The notes below the pieces were generated by a model that saw nothing but the letters and a program-made list of their open reading frames with translations, was not told the origin of the DNA and searched no databases. From Taibaiella soli (GTDB lineage Bacteria > Bacteroidota > Bacteroidia > Chitinophagales > Chitinophagaceae), in NCBI RefSeq assembly GCF_003236175.1, contig NZ_QKTW01000025.1, forward strand, positions 147,606 through 211,605: a DNA stretch of 64,000 nucleotides, given 5' to 3'. The translations under genes were made by a program, and so were the position numbers. Within the stretch, counting starts at the first letter, position 1. The number at the start of each line of letters is the position of its first letter. Positions 8,465 through 18,651 of the stretch are shown here, one piece after another.

Positions 8465-8863
8465 TTATTCTCCGGAGTTCTTCGTTTGATCCTTTTGATC
8501 CTCGTTGCTTTTATCATCTTCTTCTTTCAGACCCGGATAGTCTTCTTGTGCATTCGATTCTTTTTCGTTTTTATGTGCCCCTTGTCCATGCGGTACATCA
8601 TCTTTTTCTTCGCTTAATTTCCCAGCTTCGTTTTTATAATCAGAACCTTCATTTTTTTGACTGCCTTGCCTGTATGATTCCGGTCCTAAATCAGAGCTTC
8701 CTTGTCCATAATCAGAGCCACCCTGCGTGGTAGAACCTTCTTTGAATGAAGCCTTACCCTGTTTGCCTGTCTCTGCGGCCTTATTCGTTTCCTGGTAATC
8801 TTTGTTCTCTTCTTTGAATTGCTCTGTACCAGACTCGTGTTTCTTTTTGTCTTCTGCTTTCAT
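8465..8863 (-). CDS. Very hydrophilic low-complexity protein
   Basis: 132 aa composed almost only of Lys, Glu, Asp, Gln, Asn, Gly and Ser, with no hydrophobic core, no signal peptide and no cysteine. Short quasi-repeats such as GGSDYGQGSSD and NEGSDYKNE occur. The composition resembles hydrophilin or general-stress disordered proteins; that is inference only. It lies 12 bases after the equally hydrophilic 8876-9295 gene, so they probably share a transcript. Confidence 0.7.
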   Translation of the reverse strand: MKAEDKKKHESGTEQFKEENKDYQETNKAAETGKQGKASFKEGSTTQGGSDYGQGSSDLGPESYRQGSQKNEGSDYKNEAGKLSEEKDDVPHGQGAHKNEKESNAQEDYPGLKEEDDKSNEDQKDQTKNSGE

Positions 8864-8875
8864 AGTGATTGCGTT

Positions 8876-9295
8876 TTATGGATTTCCTAAAGTGTCTTCA
8901 TCTTTCTCTTTCTCATTTTCTTCATCTGTATCGTCTTCGTCCTTGTGTTTATGATCGCGCACAAAATCGTTTTCGCCTTCTGTGTTGATCGTAGTACCTG
9001 TGGCATCCTGACCAGAACTATATCCTGTTCCTACTGAGCCGGAACCGCCTGGAGCGGTGGCCCCTTCGTAAGAAATGTTGGTGCCTGTATTCCCCAGATT
9101 ACTACTGGCATGACGCGAGTGCACTGCGTCGGTTGCACCGGTGATGATGGAATCTATACTGGCCGCTGAAGAGTGTTTTTTAGGATGCTCTTTATCAGCT
9201 TGTTCCTTATTTTCAGGAGTCTTATTTTCCGGATTAGCAGACTCCTGATCTTTTTTATTTTCTTCCTCTTGAGGATTTTTTTGTTTGTTTTCCAT
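8876..9295 (-). CDS. Hydrophilic Glu/Lys/Asn-rich disordered protein
   Basis: 139 aa. The first 45 residues are an E/K/N/Q stretch, the middle (about 45-105) is Gly/Ser/Thr/Ala-rich with NTGTNISYEGATAPGGSG-type text, and the C-terminus (about 108-139) is Asp/Glu/Lys-rich. It is probably intrinsically disordered and cytoplasmic. It is the first of two adjacent hydrophilic genes transcribed together. No family recognised; a stress or desiccation role is a guess from composition. Confidence 0.7.
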   Translation of the reverse strand: MENKQKNPQEEENKKDQESANPENKTPENKEQADKEHPKKHSSAASIDSIITGATDAVHSRHASSNLGNTGTNISYEGATAPGGSGSVGTGYSSGQDATGTTINTEGENDFVRDHKHKDEDDTDEENEKEKDEDTLGNP

Positions 9296-9476
9296 GGTAG
9301 CTACTTTGACTTATTAGTAAAAAAGTGATGCCAAGAGAATCTCCGATGGCTGATATCCGATGTCTTATTTTGTCAGTTGTGAGTGGTCAGTTGTGAGTAT
9401 CTCACATTAACGCTGATTGCTTGCAAAATGACTTAGACGCAAACATTTCTACTTTAATCAATGAAGTATTGGAAAT

Positions 9477-9504
9477 AAAAAACGCTGCTTTAAAAGCAGC
9501 GTTT
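9477..9504 (-). terminator. Terminator of the 9535-9816 gene
   Basis: Perfect stem AAACGCTGCTTT/AAAGCAGCGTTT around a 2-4 base loop, T-rich on the minus strand. Confidence 0.8.
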
Positions 9505-9534
9505 GTAAAACATATTCGTCAGTTGATTTTCAAA

Positions 9535-9816
9535 TTAAGCTAAAGGACTGCCACCACCACTGGTACCATGACCGCCATCACCGGTCAAACCACCAGCACT
9601 TCCTGCGTGGCCGCCTTCATCACCCATTCGGTCAGCTAATTTTCCATTTCCTACATGACCACCTTTAGCGTGTCCGCGGAATTTGCCCATCCATGCGAAT
9701 CCACCAATACTGCCGCCGTTTGTCTTTGATTTATGCGTGCTCTTGTAAACTGCAGCGCCCGCAACGCCTACTGCCAGGACTAACAGTCCGATGCTTGCTT
9801 TCTTAGATAATTTCAT
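9535..9816 (-). CDS. Small Gly-rich protein with N-terminal membrane anchor
   Basis: 93 aa. A basic start (MKLSKK) and one hydrophobic helix (about 8-24) are followed by a Gly/His/Lys-rich tail (GGHVGNGK, GGHAGSAGG, GGHGTSGGG). The tail is probably extracytoplasmic and disordered. It has its own terminator. Placed near two hydrophilic stress-like proteins on the same strand. Function unknown. Confidence 0.7.
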   Translation of the reverse strand: MKLSKKASIGLLVLAVGVAGAAVYKSTHKSKTNGGSIGGFAWMGKFRGHAKGGHVGNGKLADRMGDEGGHAGSAGGLTGDGGHGTSGGGSPLA

Positions 9817-10006
9817 AACACGTGATTTTTGGAATAAAAGGATGCCTGCAATTTAAGCAGGAAAAAAACGCATTATTTTATTTTAACACACATTTTGCGT
9901 TCGTATAAATAAACGCTATCGTCCTTCTTTACACAAAATCTGCATCTTTATTATGAGAAACAATTATGTAGCAACTATTGTTTGAAAAAGCCTTTATCAG
10001 TGGTTT

Positions 10007-10744
10007 CTATTTTTTCTTTTTCTTCGAACCCGCGGGCAATGTCGGCCCGGCTTCTTTGAACATTTCGTCCATTTTCGCCATGGACCGATATACGTTAAAA
10101 TATAGTTCCTTGATACCGTATTTATTCTCTTTGATCGCAATCAAATCGTAATGATCATTTACCAAAGACTGCCCATCACTTTTAAGTTTCAACATACCCA
10201 TCAAGTCATATTCATCCCGGACATTGATTACATGAAATGCTGTTTGAAGCGATTTACCGTCGCCGGAATTTAGAATTGCATCTGAGACAATTTTTATTTT
10301 AGCCTGGTTAAGATCTGCGCGATCCACTGAATCCATTTGTTCATAAGCGTATGCCTGATATTTGAGCATCCGCATATTGAGCGGATCAGCTTGCAGACTT
10401 GAATCCGCATAAAGGACCAGCTTTTGCCAATCGCTTCTCTTCTGCGTATCCTTGTTGAAGATCGCCCGCACCGAATCATAATAAATATCAATCGGCGATG
10501 TGCTGTATTGGTCTGTGTAGGAATAACCGTAGTAAAAATACATCCTGTCTTCTTTGCTCATAGAGGCATCAGATTTGAGATAGCGCTGCATCAATTTAGG
10601 GAAATAATATGCCGACTTAGGATCTTTGGTTTCTTTTTCAATTTTGGCATAATCTACTTCGGTTATCTCCTGTGCAGCAACCATTTTACTACAAACGGTC
10701 AAGAGCAGCAATAAAAGCGACATTATGGGCTTTTGGTATTTCAT
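10007..10744 (-). CDS. Secreted DUF4919-type protein
   Basis: 245 aa with signal peptide (hydrophobic 6-22, then AAQE). The mature part has the pattern I associate with DUF4919: YYFPKLMQRYLKSD, MYFYYGYSYT, ADPLNMRMLKYQAYAYEQ and a C-terminal KYGIKELYFNVYRSM, followed by a lysine-only end. These are secreted helical proteins of Bacteroidota of unknown function. Monocistronic. Confidence 0.75.
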   Translation of the reverse strand: MKYQKPIMSLLLLLLTVCSKMVAAQEITEVDYAKIEKETKDPKSAYYFPKLMQRYLKSDASMSKEDRMYFYYGYSYTDQYSTSPIDIYYDSVRAIFNKDTQKRSDWQKLVLYADSSLQADPLNMRMLKYQAYAYEQMDSVDRADLNQAKIKIVSDAILNSGDGKSLQTAFHVINVRDEYDLMGMLKLKSDGQSLVNDHYDLIAIKENKYGIKELYFNVYRSMAKMDEMFKEAGPTLPAGSKKKKK

Positions 10745-10916
10745 AAAAAGTCTTTGGATGGTTACAATTTATGAGAAATTCTTCCTTTTCAAAACGCAGT
10801 ATCGTAAGATTTTATTTTGCTGCCGTGGTTAGTCAAAAGTTTCCCGCAAAGATGCATAAGAAGCAAAGACGAAAAACAAGACAGTTTATTATCCTTTTTT
10901 CAAGGGATGGGGGCAA

Positions 10917-10948
10917 AGAAAAACGCCACTCATTCGAGTGGCGTTTCC
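10917..10948 (-). terminator. Terminator of aconitase gene
   Basis: Perfect stem AAACGCCACTC/GAGTGGCGTTT with loop ATTC; T-run follows on the minus strand. Confidence 0.85.
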
Positions 10949-10973
10949 TTATTTATTTCGCGATCAGATTTTC

Positions 10974-13244
10974 TTACGCTTGTGCTGCGAATTCTGCACG
11001 GATTACGTTCAGTGCGCCACCCGCTTTAAACCATTCGATCTGTTGATCGTTGTAAGTGTGGTTCAGAACGATGTTCTCAGTGGTTTCGTCTTTGTGACGG
11101 AGTACCATTGTAACCTGACTGCCCGGAGCCAATGTTGTGAGACCTTGCAGATCGATCACATCATCTTCCTGGATTTTGTCGTAATCAGCTTTATCGTTGA
11201 AAGTCAGCGCCAGCATACCTTGTTTTTTCAGGTTGGTTTCGTGGATACGAGCGAAGCTTTTTACAACGATCGCACGAACACCGAGGTGGCGTGGTTCCAT
11301 TGCTGCGTGCTCACGGGAGCTACCTTCACCGTAGTTTTCGTCGCCTACTACTACGCTGCCGATACCATGTGCTTTGTAGTCACGTTGTACTGCAGGCACT
11401 TCACCGTATTCACCAGTCAGCTGGTTTTTCACTTTATTAGACTCCATGTTGAAGGCGTTAATTGCGCCGATCAGCATGTTGTTAGAGATATTGTCGAGGT
11501 GACCACGGAATTTCAACCATGGACCTGCCATAGAGATGTGGTCAGTTGTACATTTACCGAACGCTTTGATCAGCAGACGCAAATGGCTCAGGTCAGTACC
11601 TTCCCATGCAGTGAATGGAGACAACAGTTGCAGACGGTTGCTATCCGGGTTCACCATAACTTCTACTTTGCTACCGTCTTCAGCAGGCGCCTGGAATCCA
11701 GGATCGTCTACATCAAAACCTTTCGGAGGCAGTTCGAAACCTTGTGGCTCAGCCAGTTTCACTGATTCACCTTTTTCGTTTACCAGTGTATCTTTCAGTG
11801 GGTTGAAAGACAGACGGCCAGCGATTGCGTAAGCAGTAGTGATTTCAGGAGAAGCTACGAAAGCGTGTGTACCGCTATAGCTATCGTTACGTTTTGCAAA
11901 GTTGCGGTTGAACGAAGTAACGATCGTGTTTTTACGGTTTGGATCATCAATATGACGAGCCCATTGACCGATACAAGGACCGCAGGCATTTGCCAGTACT
12001 ACGCCGCCCATTTTGTCGAAAGTATCGAGCATACCGTCGCGTTCGATGGTGAAACGCACCATTTCAGAACCCGGAGTGATGGTATATTCGCTTTTTGCTT
12101 TCAGACCTTTTTCCATTGCGTCGTTTGCGATAAACGCAGCACGGGAAATATCTTCATAAGAAGAGTTGGTACAAGAGCCGATCAGGGCAACTTCTACCGC
12201 GTCAGGCCAGCCATGCTGTTTTACAGCTTCAGCCATTTGGCTGATTGGAGTAGCCAGATCCGGAGTGAATGGACCATTTACATATGGTTCCAGTTCGTCC
12301 AGGTTGATTTCGATCAGTTGATCGTAATATTTTTCCGGGCTTGAGTAAACTTCTTCATCCGGACGGAGGTATTCGCGAATACCATCAGCCATGTCAGCGA
12401 TTTCTTTACGGTTGGTTGCACGGAGGTAACCGCCCATTTTATCATCGTAAGCAAACAGAGAACAAGTTGCGCCGATTTCAGCACCCATGTTACAGATAGT
12501 ACCTTTACCAGTACAGCTCAGACTGTCAGCACCTTCGCCGAAGTATTCAACGATTGCACCGGTACCGCCTTTTACAGTCAGGATACCAGCAACTTTCAGG
12601 ATAATATCTTTTGCAGAAGTCCAGCCGCTCATTTTACCAGTCAGCTTCACACCGATCAGTTTCGGCATTTTCAGCTCCCATGGCAGACCAGCCATTACGT
12701 CTACTGCATCAGCACCACCTACACCGATTGCGATCATACCCAGACCACCGGCGTTTGGTGTGTGGCTATCCGTACCAATCATCATACCGCCAGGGAACGC
12801 GTAGTTTTCGAGTACTACCTGGTGAATGATACCAGCGCCTGGTTTCCAGAAACCGATGCCGTATTTGTTAGAGATAGAAGCGAGGAAGTCGTACACTTCT
12901 TTGTTCACTTCGTTGGCAGTTGCCAGATCTTGATTCGCGCCAGTTTTCGCCTGAATCAGGTGGTCACAGTGTACTGTGCTCGGCACAGCTACTTGCGCAC
13001 GTCCACAAGTCATGAACTGCAGCAACGCCATCTGGGCAGTCGCATCCTGCATCGCTACGCGGTCAGGTGAGAAGTTCACATAATCCTTACCACGCTCGTA
13101 AGCATGTTGCGGAGTTTCGAATGAGTGTGCATATAAGATTTTTTCCGCCTGAGTGAGGGGGCGACCCAGCAATTTACGCGCAGCAGCTACCTTTTCTGGT
13201 AATGCGGCGTAAACCTTCTGAATTAGATCGAGATCAAACGCCAT
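10974..13244 (-). CDS. acn: Aconitate hydratase
   Basis: 756 aa, the length of mitochondrial-type aconitases common in Bacteroidota. The [4Fe-4S] cysteines are in [15 protein letters not shown] and [10 protein letters not shown]. Other landmarks are [14 protein letters not shown], the swivel-domain [15 protein letters not shown] and [19 protein letters not shown]. It isomerises citrate to isocitrate in the TCA cycle. Monocistronic with a strong terminator; divergent from the paralog cluster at 13417. fumC, another TCA gene, lies 5 kb away. Confidence 0.97.
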   Translation of the reverse strand: MAFDLDLIQKVYAALPEKVAAARKLLGRPLTQAEKILYAHSFETPQHAYERGKDYVNFSPDRVAMQDATAQMALLQFMTCGRAQVAVPSTVHCDHLIQAKTGANQDLATANEVNKEVYDFLASISNKYGIGFWKPGAGIIHQVVLENYAFPGGMMIGTDSHTPNAGGLGMIAIGVGGADAVDVMAGLPWELKMPKLIGVKLTGKMSGWTSAKDIILKVAGILTVKGGTGAIVEYFGEGADSLSCTGKGTICNMGAEIGATCSLFAYDDKMGGYLRATNRKEIADMADGIREYLRPDEEVYSSPEKYYDQLIEINLDELEPYVNGPFTPDLATPISQMAEAVKQHGWPDAVEVALIGSCTNSSYEDISRAAFIANDAMEKGLKAKSEYTITPGSEMVRFTIERDGMLDTFDKMGGVVLANACGPCIGQWARHIDDPNRKNTIVTSFNRNFAKRNDSYSGTHAFVASPEITTAYAIAGRLSFNPLKDTLVNEKGESVKLAEPQGFELPPKGFDVDDPGFQAPAEDGSKVEVMVNPDSNRLQLLSPFTAWEGTDLSHLRLLIKAFGKCTTDHISMAGPWLKFRGHLDNISNNMLIGAINAFNMESNKVKNQLTGEYGEVPAVQRDYKAHGIGSVVVGDENYGEGSSREHAAMEPRHLGVRAIVVKSFARIHETNLKKQGMLALTFNDKADYDKIQEDDVIDLQGLTTLAPGSQVTMVLRHKDETTENIVLNHTYNDQQIEWFKAGGALNVIRAEFAAQA

Positions 13245-13416
13245 TGCAAGAAGATTTTATGAAATGTTATAAATTGTCCTAAAAACTTTGCGAAATTATT
13301 CAAAATCGTACAGAAAGTGAAATAAACGCTTCCTAACCTTCTATTATTAACATCCATTTCCCGCTTTTCTGGCCTTATTCGGGATGTTTTGCTATTTTTC
13401 CGGAAATTATCCGAAG

Positions 13417-13842
13417 ATGAAGCGTCTGTTTCTCCTGTTATTTTGTTTTTCTTTCATTAGTCTGCATACGTTCGCCCAGGGCTTTACTGACCCCTGCTTT
13501 CCGGTCGTGCCAACAAAAGACAATAAATCTTTTGACTATATGATTGATTGCAAGGATGCACAGATGATCCGGAAATATGATGCTACGTTCAAAAAGAACA
13601 ATTATAAACTCAAACCAGAAGTGGTTGAAGGTATCCTAGAACAGTCGCTCGAAAAATTTGATGCGGCACTGGCCAAGGATGTAACATTCAGCACAAGCGA
13701 TAACCAGGTTTTGATTGAGGTGACGAAAGGTAGCCGTGAAAAGTTTTTCCAGTTTAGTTGCAATATGTTTTCCAGCACCAAAAAGCTCGACGATTATCTG
13801 CAAAAAGTAGATCGTTCGCAGATTGATGCCGGCGATGAATAA
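13417..13842 (+). CDS. Small secreted protein, first of three tandem paralogs
   Basis: The frame is open from 13384, but ATG 13417 begins the signal peptide (MKRLFLLLFCFSFISLHTFAQ). The mature part is about 120 aa. Shared features with the next two genes: an F-x-(Y/F) acidic strand, RKYDATFKKNNYKL, an EGILEQ helix, and a closing DDYLQKVDRSQID. No known family. The three genes are in line with 15-25 base gaps and are likely one transcript made by local duplication. Confidence 0.75.
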   Translation: MKRLFLLLFCFSFISLHTFAQGFTDPCFPVVPTKDNKSFDYMIDCKDAQMIRKYDATFKKNNYKLKPEVVEGILEQSLEKFDAALAKDVTFSTSDNQVLIEVTKGSREKFFQFSCNMFSSTKKLDDYLQKVDRSQIDAGDE

Positions 13843-13863
13843 TTTATCAAAATATTTTCGGCC

Positions 13864-14346
13864 ATGAGAAACATTTACGCAGTTTTCCTGATTGGCGCGC
13901 TTATTTCAGGAAGCATCACAGCCACCGCACAAAATGGCGACACACCACTGAAACACAGCCTCACTGGCCTACCCGATGACCAGGTAACGCGACAACGTGC
14001 CAACAATCCGTTTCCTTTTATAACGGACAAAATCGATGCGAAATATGATCTTTATCTGGACCTGACGGACACTTTGGTGATCCATAAATACGGCCCGATA
14101 TTTAAGCGGAACAAGCTGGCATTTACCGGCGACACCTGGGATGAAATTATTGTGCAGATGATGAACAATCAGGATCCGAACCTGGCGAAGTCTATGGTGA
14201 CAATGCCTGCGGACGATGGTTTATTTATTGGCGGCGGAAAAAGAAACAGCGAGAATATTCTCAAACAATTGTTGCCAATCCTCAATAACCCTTCAAAACT
14301 CGAAGACTTTTTAGCGCATATTGACCGGTCGAAATTGCCGGAGTAA
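13864..14346 (+). CDS. Small secreted protein, second tandem paralog
   Basis: 160 aa with signal peptide ending TATAQ. The mature part shows FPFITDKIDAKYDLYLDLTD, HKYGPIFKRNKLAF, TWDEIIVQMM and the ending EDFLAHIDRSKLPE. Equivalent motifs are at the same positions in the neighbours at 13417 and 14366. Unknown function; extracytoplasmic by signal peptide. Confidence 0.75.
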   Translation: MRNIYAVFLIGALISGSITATAQNGDTPLKHSLTGLPDDQVTRQRANNPFPFITDKIDAKYDLYLDLTDTLVIHKYGPIFKRNKLAFTGDTWDEIIVQMMNNQDPNLAKSMVTMPADDGLFIGGGKRNSENILKQLLPILNNPSKLEDFLAHIDRSKLPE

Positions 14347-14365
14347 TCTTTCTATTTTATTTGTC

Positions 14366-14824
14366 GTGAAGCTATTTTTACCAACATTATTCTTCGTCTT
14401 TTTTTGCTTTTATGGAAATGCCCAAATTGCGGTGCAGCCTGCTTCAACGGGCAGTGCTACGACAACGCATATTGAGAAGATATTTCCTTTTTCTATTGAT
14501 ACTTCTGATAAAGAATATGCAGTCTCCATACATATTGAAGATGTAACGGTGAGCAGTAAATACGGATCGTTGTTTAAGAAGTACAAACTGAATTACGATA
14601 TCGAAACCTGGCAGGAGGTAATGACGCAGATGATCCGTAAGTGGCTGCCATATATGGAATCGACCGTGAGCTTTTTTGATGATAATAAGATTCTCTACAT
14701 TCAGCCAGGTAATAAGATTTACGAAGGCAGCATGACGGAAACGCTCCATCCTATATTTTATGATATGGCAACACTGGATGAGTTCTTTAAAAATCTGGAC
14801 CGGACTAATCTGGACACCCCTTAG
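14366..14824 (+). CDS. Small secreted protein, third tandem paralog
   Basis: A GTG at 14366 starts a good signal peptide (KLFLPTLFFVFFCFYGNAQ); the frame is open further up to 14321, which would overlap the previous gene. The mature part has FPFSIDTSDKEYAVSIHIED, SKYGSLFKKYKLNY, TWQEVMTQMI and DEFFKNLDRTNLD. The stop codon lies in a degenerate family-A repeat (14815-14852), so the very C-terminus (DTP) comes from the element. Confidence 0.72.
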   Translation: MKLFLPTLFFVFFCFYGNAQIAVQPASTGSATTTHIEKIFPFSIDTSDKEYAVSIHIEDVTVSSKYGSLFKKYKLNYDIETWQEVMTQMIRKWLPYMESTVSFFDDNKILYIQPGNKIYEGSMTETLHPIFYDMATLDEFFKNLDRTNLDTP

Positions 14825-14898
14825 CCCCTGAAAAGGAATCCCTGCGCGAGTATGTCCTTAACCTCGAATTTAAATTTTCTCGCGGCAGCACTACGGCG
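14815..14898 (+). repeat. Family-A and family-F dispersed repeats
   Basis: 14815-14852 is a degenerate family-A copy (CCCCTTAGCCCCTGAAAAGG, then AATCCCTGCGCGAGTA) that supplies the preceding gene's stop. 14875-14898 is an inverted family-F copy (TTTTCTCGCGGCAGCACTAC) matching 45663 and 45787. Confidence 0.6.
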
Positions 14899-14953
14899 TT
14901 TCAAATAAATCATATTACTGGCAACTCAAACAAACAGGGGTAGCTGTCCACTG

Positions 14954-15721
14954 TTAATTGTCAATTTTTGAGATTATCTCCGTCATTACCGGAGGTTCTG
15001 CTGCGGTATGCGCACAGGCGACCAGCGTGCAATGGATGGTTGCTCTGTTGCCCTCAAATTTTGCCATTTTGAATTTATTGGATACATCCTGCACCTGCAC
15101 TGCATAAATCGTTTGCCAATATTGATCACTGCCGACAGTCGTATCCAGGAATTCTACTGGCTTGTTCAATTGTAAACGGTAAAGGTGTTTCTCTTTATCA
15201 ACTACAGAAAGCGTACCAGTAAGTTCACAATCCTGTTTTGCGAAAACATGCGTTTGCAAATCAGCAAGCATTTGGCGAAGCTCGCCACTATTGGCTTTAC
15301 TCGCTAAATCCCCCTGAACAAAAGAAACATTTGAAAACTGATTAGTTTGTTGCATCTGAGACACCATCCGAAACAATGCAATGATGCCCATAAATACAAG
15401 ATATAGCGGAAAACGAACGCTTCGGTGTTTCCTTGGAGGCACTGGCGCCGGCCGGCTCGGACGGTAACCGGTTTCCTCTTCCACATTAAATGGGTTCTGA
15501 CGAAATGCATTGAAACGATCGTCATAAACGGCTTTCCTGTATGGATCACTCAACACTTCGTAAGCCGATTGAATCTCTTTAAATTTCTCTTCAAAATATT
15601 TTTCACCGCCGTTCATATCAGGGTGATATTTTTTCGAAAGTCGTCTGTATGCGGATTTAATCTCTTCCGGTGAAGCAGTTCGTGAAATCTCTAATATTTG
15701 ATAATGGTTCCGGAATGACAT
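14954..15721 (-). CDS. J-domain (DnaJ-like) membrane protein
   Basis: The frame is open from 15775, but ATG 15721 starts [13 protein letters not shown], the normal J-domain N-terminus. The J domain (about 1-66) has the Hsp70-activating HPD motif in [12 protein letters not shown] basic proline-rich linker is followed by one membrane segment (about 103-118) and a soluble C-terminal domain of about 130 aa with no recognised family. It is therefore a membrane-tethered co-chaperone candidate rather than canonical DnaJ (no G/F region, no zinc fingers). Confidence 0.85.
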   Translation of the reverse strand: MSFRNHYQILEISRTASPEEIKSAYRRLSKKYHPDMNGGEKYFEEKFKEIQSAYEVLSDPYRKAVYDDRFNAFRQNPFNVEEETGYRPSRPAPVPPRKHRSVRFPLYLVFMGIIALFRMVSQMQQTNQFSNVSFVQGDLASKANSGELRQMLADLQTHVFAKQDCELTGTLSVVDKEKHLYRLQLNKPVEFLDTTVGSDQYWQTIYAVQVQDVSNKFKMAKFEGNRATIHCTLVACAHTAAEPPVMTEIISKIDN

Positions 15722-15828
15722 CGAGGGCCTTTGTGCTCCAAAAATACATTTGTTAGTTGAATGTGGAATAATCATTGCGTGCAGTCACCCTTCTGCTATT
15801 TATCAGCAATCTGGATTCTGTTGCTGCA

Positions 15829-15882
15829 ATGTGCGACGCAACTCAGGCCTGACCGGAGCGGTGCCGCCGGTGGCAAAGGATT
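15829..15882 (+). repeat. Family-D dispersed repeat
   Basis: AATGTGCGACGCAACTCAGG, then CCTGACCGGAGCGGTGCCGC, then CGGTGGCAAAG. It matches the layout of 4030-4080; shorter inverted relatives are at 32853 and 50384. Confidence 0.6.
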
Positions 15883-15948
15883 TAATAAAATGGCCCTCAG
15901 TGATAGACACCAGGGCCACTTTACAAATAAGGATTGGCTAGCGGTGCG

Positions 15949-18414
15949 CTAGTTTTTCGTCACTGGAATTGTTTTCACGGTTATTCCTTCTTTGTTGGCA
16001 AGCCGCAACCAATAAAGGCCTGCGGGCAACATGCTCAAATCTATCTGAAGTCCATTTTCTCCTTTCAGCAATATTTTCCCTTCGCTGTTGAAAACGCTTA
16101 TTATTAGTGGGGCTTTCGCCTGCAACTGAATGATTCCGCTGGTTGGATTTGGATAAACTGCTATTGCGTCTGCGCCGGATATTTCTTCAACGCCTGTAGT
16201 ATTTATTGTTGTCTTCGCAGAAGTGCCTGTGCAACCGTTTGCATTGGTGACGGTCACTGAATAAGTTCCTTTCTGCGGCGGCGTATAAGTACTGTCTGTT
16301 GCACCGGAAATAGCATTGCCACTTAGTTTCCATTGATAACTGCTGTAATGCTGATCTACGCTGAAAGTGCCATTGTTATAACTAATCACAGGAACAGGCA
16401 ACGGCATTACTACTACATTTACGGAAGCGGAAGTATCAATACAATTCGGCCCTGCGGCGACAATCAGCTCATACACACCAGCAAGATGTGTCATATAGTT
16501 TGCATTGGTGGCTCCTGAAATTTTGCTGCCATTTTTCCGCCATTGATACGTGTAACCTGGATTGACATTTCCCTTTAATAAAATGCTATCACCCTGACAA
16601 AACGTAAAAGAATCACGGGAGCCGGTAATAATTAGCTGTGGCAAATTGCAAGGCACAAAGTAAGCACTCGTAACCCAGGCAGAGTTCAAACCAGCGCTGC
16701 AATTCGCGCGCACGTGCAGATAATAAACAGCTCCGCGTGTCAGGTTATTCACCAGCGTAAAAGTATCGGTAGTATTAGTTCCTGATGCCGGCGCATATAA
16801 ATTCTGATCGATGGAGTATTCATATCCGGAAGCGGCTGTCGCGTTCCAGAATGCAATGGAATCGGTCAGGGTAACATTTGCAGGCGCATTGCAAAAAGGA
16901 ATCGTCCCAAACTCATATGCTCCGGCGTCAGGCGCAGCAGAACTTCTTGCGTTACCGGCAATATCTGTAGTGAGACCTAAAGGCTGACCGATATTATCAA
17001 TCGAAAGGCTCGTCGGCAAAAGGTATCCGACGGCTGCATTTGAATATTGCGGATCAAAAGATACGGAATGTACATCTTTAGAAAGGGCCGTTTGCCAGTC
17101 GTTCAAAGTCACATAAACAGACGAACCCGCATAACCTACGCCATTCGTGGCAGACTGCGCAGCGCCATAATACAGATCATTGTTATCAGACACAAATGAG
17201 TTCATTTGCACGGCTGACATTGTTCCAAAATCGATACACGTCTTTGCAGATGCACCACCTCGTGAAACGGTGATAATATTATCGATGAAACGCACACTCT
17301 GTGCGCCATCGAAATGCGCACCTTTTGTGAATGTACTGGCAGCGGCGGTGCTGGCAGCATGATCAAGCGAGATAGTGTTGTGATAATAGAATGTAAACTC
17401 TGAGGCTGTGTGATAAATTCCCGCGACTGAACCATTGCCACGCAAATCATAGACCAGATTATTGCTGATTTCATTTTCATTACCCAGTGTTGCTTTGCAA
17501 CTGCTCAGACTGATGCCGTAAATCTTACCAACACCCGCAGCTATACTGATCAGCAAATTGTGTATAATATTTTTAGAAACCTTGCTGCTGCGATTATAAG
17601 CGCCAAGCTGAATAGCAGCGAAATTATTTGTCACGTTTGCGGTGCGATCCGGCCTGGTAATATTATTTGCCTCTACAAGCAAATTTTCTGAACCAACGCT
17701 ATATACGCCGTAAGCGGAATTATTCAGCAAATAATTGCCAATAATCTGATTGTTTTTATTGGTTGCCGTTGCAGTACCGACAGTTGTAATTGAATAGCCG
17801 CCACCATTTACCGTATCATCCATGATAAGGTTTCCATTACATGTAGAGCCTGTCATCGCTGTAGTTGCAGATGCACCCGTTGTATTAATTGTGATACCTG
17901 CGAATGCTGTCGTGGTAGATAAGCCCAGGTTGATGCTACATTGACTGATTACGTTTGAATCAGCACGATTGGAGAGTTGAATCCCAATGCCGGCTTTTAC
18001 GGCAGTGGAACCAATTGCATTAATAACTAAATGTTCCAGTACAATATGGTCTGCACCATTCAGTTTGATTGTTGCATGTTCAGCCGTATCAGTGGTGCCA
18101 TAGCTAATGGTTTCGCCATTGCCGCTAAAAGTAACTGTGTTTGTCGCAGACGCGTTGTTTACCGGATTAATTACAACTCGTTCGTTATAGGGACCAGATC
18201 CTTGTGTTACGGTAAATAAAACCGGACCGGAAACGCCGCAAAGATTAAGTGCCGCAACTGCATCTGAAAACGAATTAAAATTGCCGCCGGACGTGGGTTG
18301 CAGTTTGTTGATTGTGTAATTGCCGTTAAGTGGGCCATTGCAAATCTGGGCTTTTGAAAAAACAAAAAATAGTACACAAAGAATAGTCAAAGTAGGTCTT
18401 AGCTTTCGATACAT
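15949..18414 (-). CDS. Secreted beta-helix protein with T9SS type-A sorting domain
   Basis: 821 aa. Signal peptide at the N-terminus (LTILCVLFFVFSKAQ). Residues about 30-500 are a right-handed parallel beta-helix-like region rich in N/S/T/G with repeated DSNVISQC, NNQIIGNYL, NLLVEANNIT and SNNLVYDL turns, as in pectate-lyase-like folds. Two Ig/PKD-like modules follow (about 505-590 and 595-735). The end is a T9SS type-A C-terminal domain: AVYPNPTSGIIQL ... LPAGLYWLRL ... KTIPVTKN. It is therefore exported by the type IX system and cell-surface attached or released. A polysaccharide or adhesion role is inferred; no catalytic residues were identified. Confidence 0.88.
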   Translation of the reverse strand: MYRKLRPTLTILCVLFFVFSKAQICNGPLNGNYTINKLQPTSGGNFNSFSDAVAALNLCGVSGPVLFTVTQGSGPYNERVVINPVNNASATNTVTFSGNGETISYGTTDTAEHATIKLNGADHIVLEHLVINAIGSTAVKAGIGIQLSNRADSNVISQCSINLGLSTTTAFAGITINTTGASATTAMTGSTCNGNLIMDDTVNGGGYSITTVGTATATNKNNQIIGNYLLNNSAYGVYSVGSENLLVEANNITRPDRTANVTNNFAAIQLGAYNRSSKVSKNIIHNLLISIAAGVGKIYGISLSSCKATLGNENEISNNLVYDLRGNGSVAGIYHTASEFTFYYHNTISLDHAASTAAASTFTKGAHFDGAQSVRFIDNIITVSRGGASAKTCIDFGTMSAVQMNSFVSDNNDLYYGAAQSATNGVGYAGSSVYVTLNDWQTALSKDVHSVSFDPQYSNAAVGYLLPTSLSIDNIGQPLGLTTDIAGNARSSAAPDAGAYEFGTIPFCNAPANVTLTDSIAFWNATAASGYEYSIDQNLYAPASGTNTTDTFTLVNNLTRGAVYYLHVRANCSAGLNSAWVTSAYFVPCNLPQLIITGSRDSFTFCQGDSILLKGNVNPGYTYQWRKNGSKISGATNANYMTHLAGVYELIVAAGPNCIDTSASVNVVVMPLPVPVISYNNGTFSVDQHYSSYQWKLSGNAISGATDSTYTPPQKGTYSVTVTNANGCTGTSAKTTINTTGVEEISGADAIAVYPNPTSGIIQLQAKAPLIISVFNSEGKILLKGENGLQIDLSMLPAGLYWLRLANKEGITVKTIPVTKN

Positions 18415-18600
18415 TAGAATGATTTTTTGCTAAGCAGTCTCAATTTTCATACCAATTTTCTATTCTATTCAACTAATTAGAACCCAAACACTGACAGCGT
18501 TTTCTTAATGCAAATCAACATTTACCAGATTATGCCATTCTTCGTTTTTAAACTCACTAAACGTGAAAATATTTTTTTTGAACAAGTCCGATATAAAAAA

Positions 18601-18634
18601 CAAAAGCCTCCCGAAAAATTCCGAGAGGCTTTTG
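18601..18634 (-). terminator. Terminator of fumC
   Basis: Stem CAAAAGCCTC/GAGGCTTTTG with a U-rich tail on the minus strand, just beyond the fumC stop. Confidence 0.85.
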
Positions 18635-18651
18635 TTATCATTTAAATGACC

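Noticed and set aside
10938-11765. Long plus-strand frame opposite aconitase
   Set aside because: A shadow of the strongly conserved aconitase gene on the other strand; no family content.
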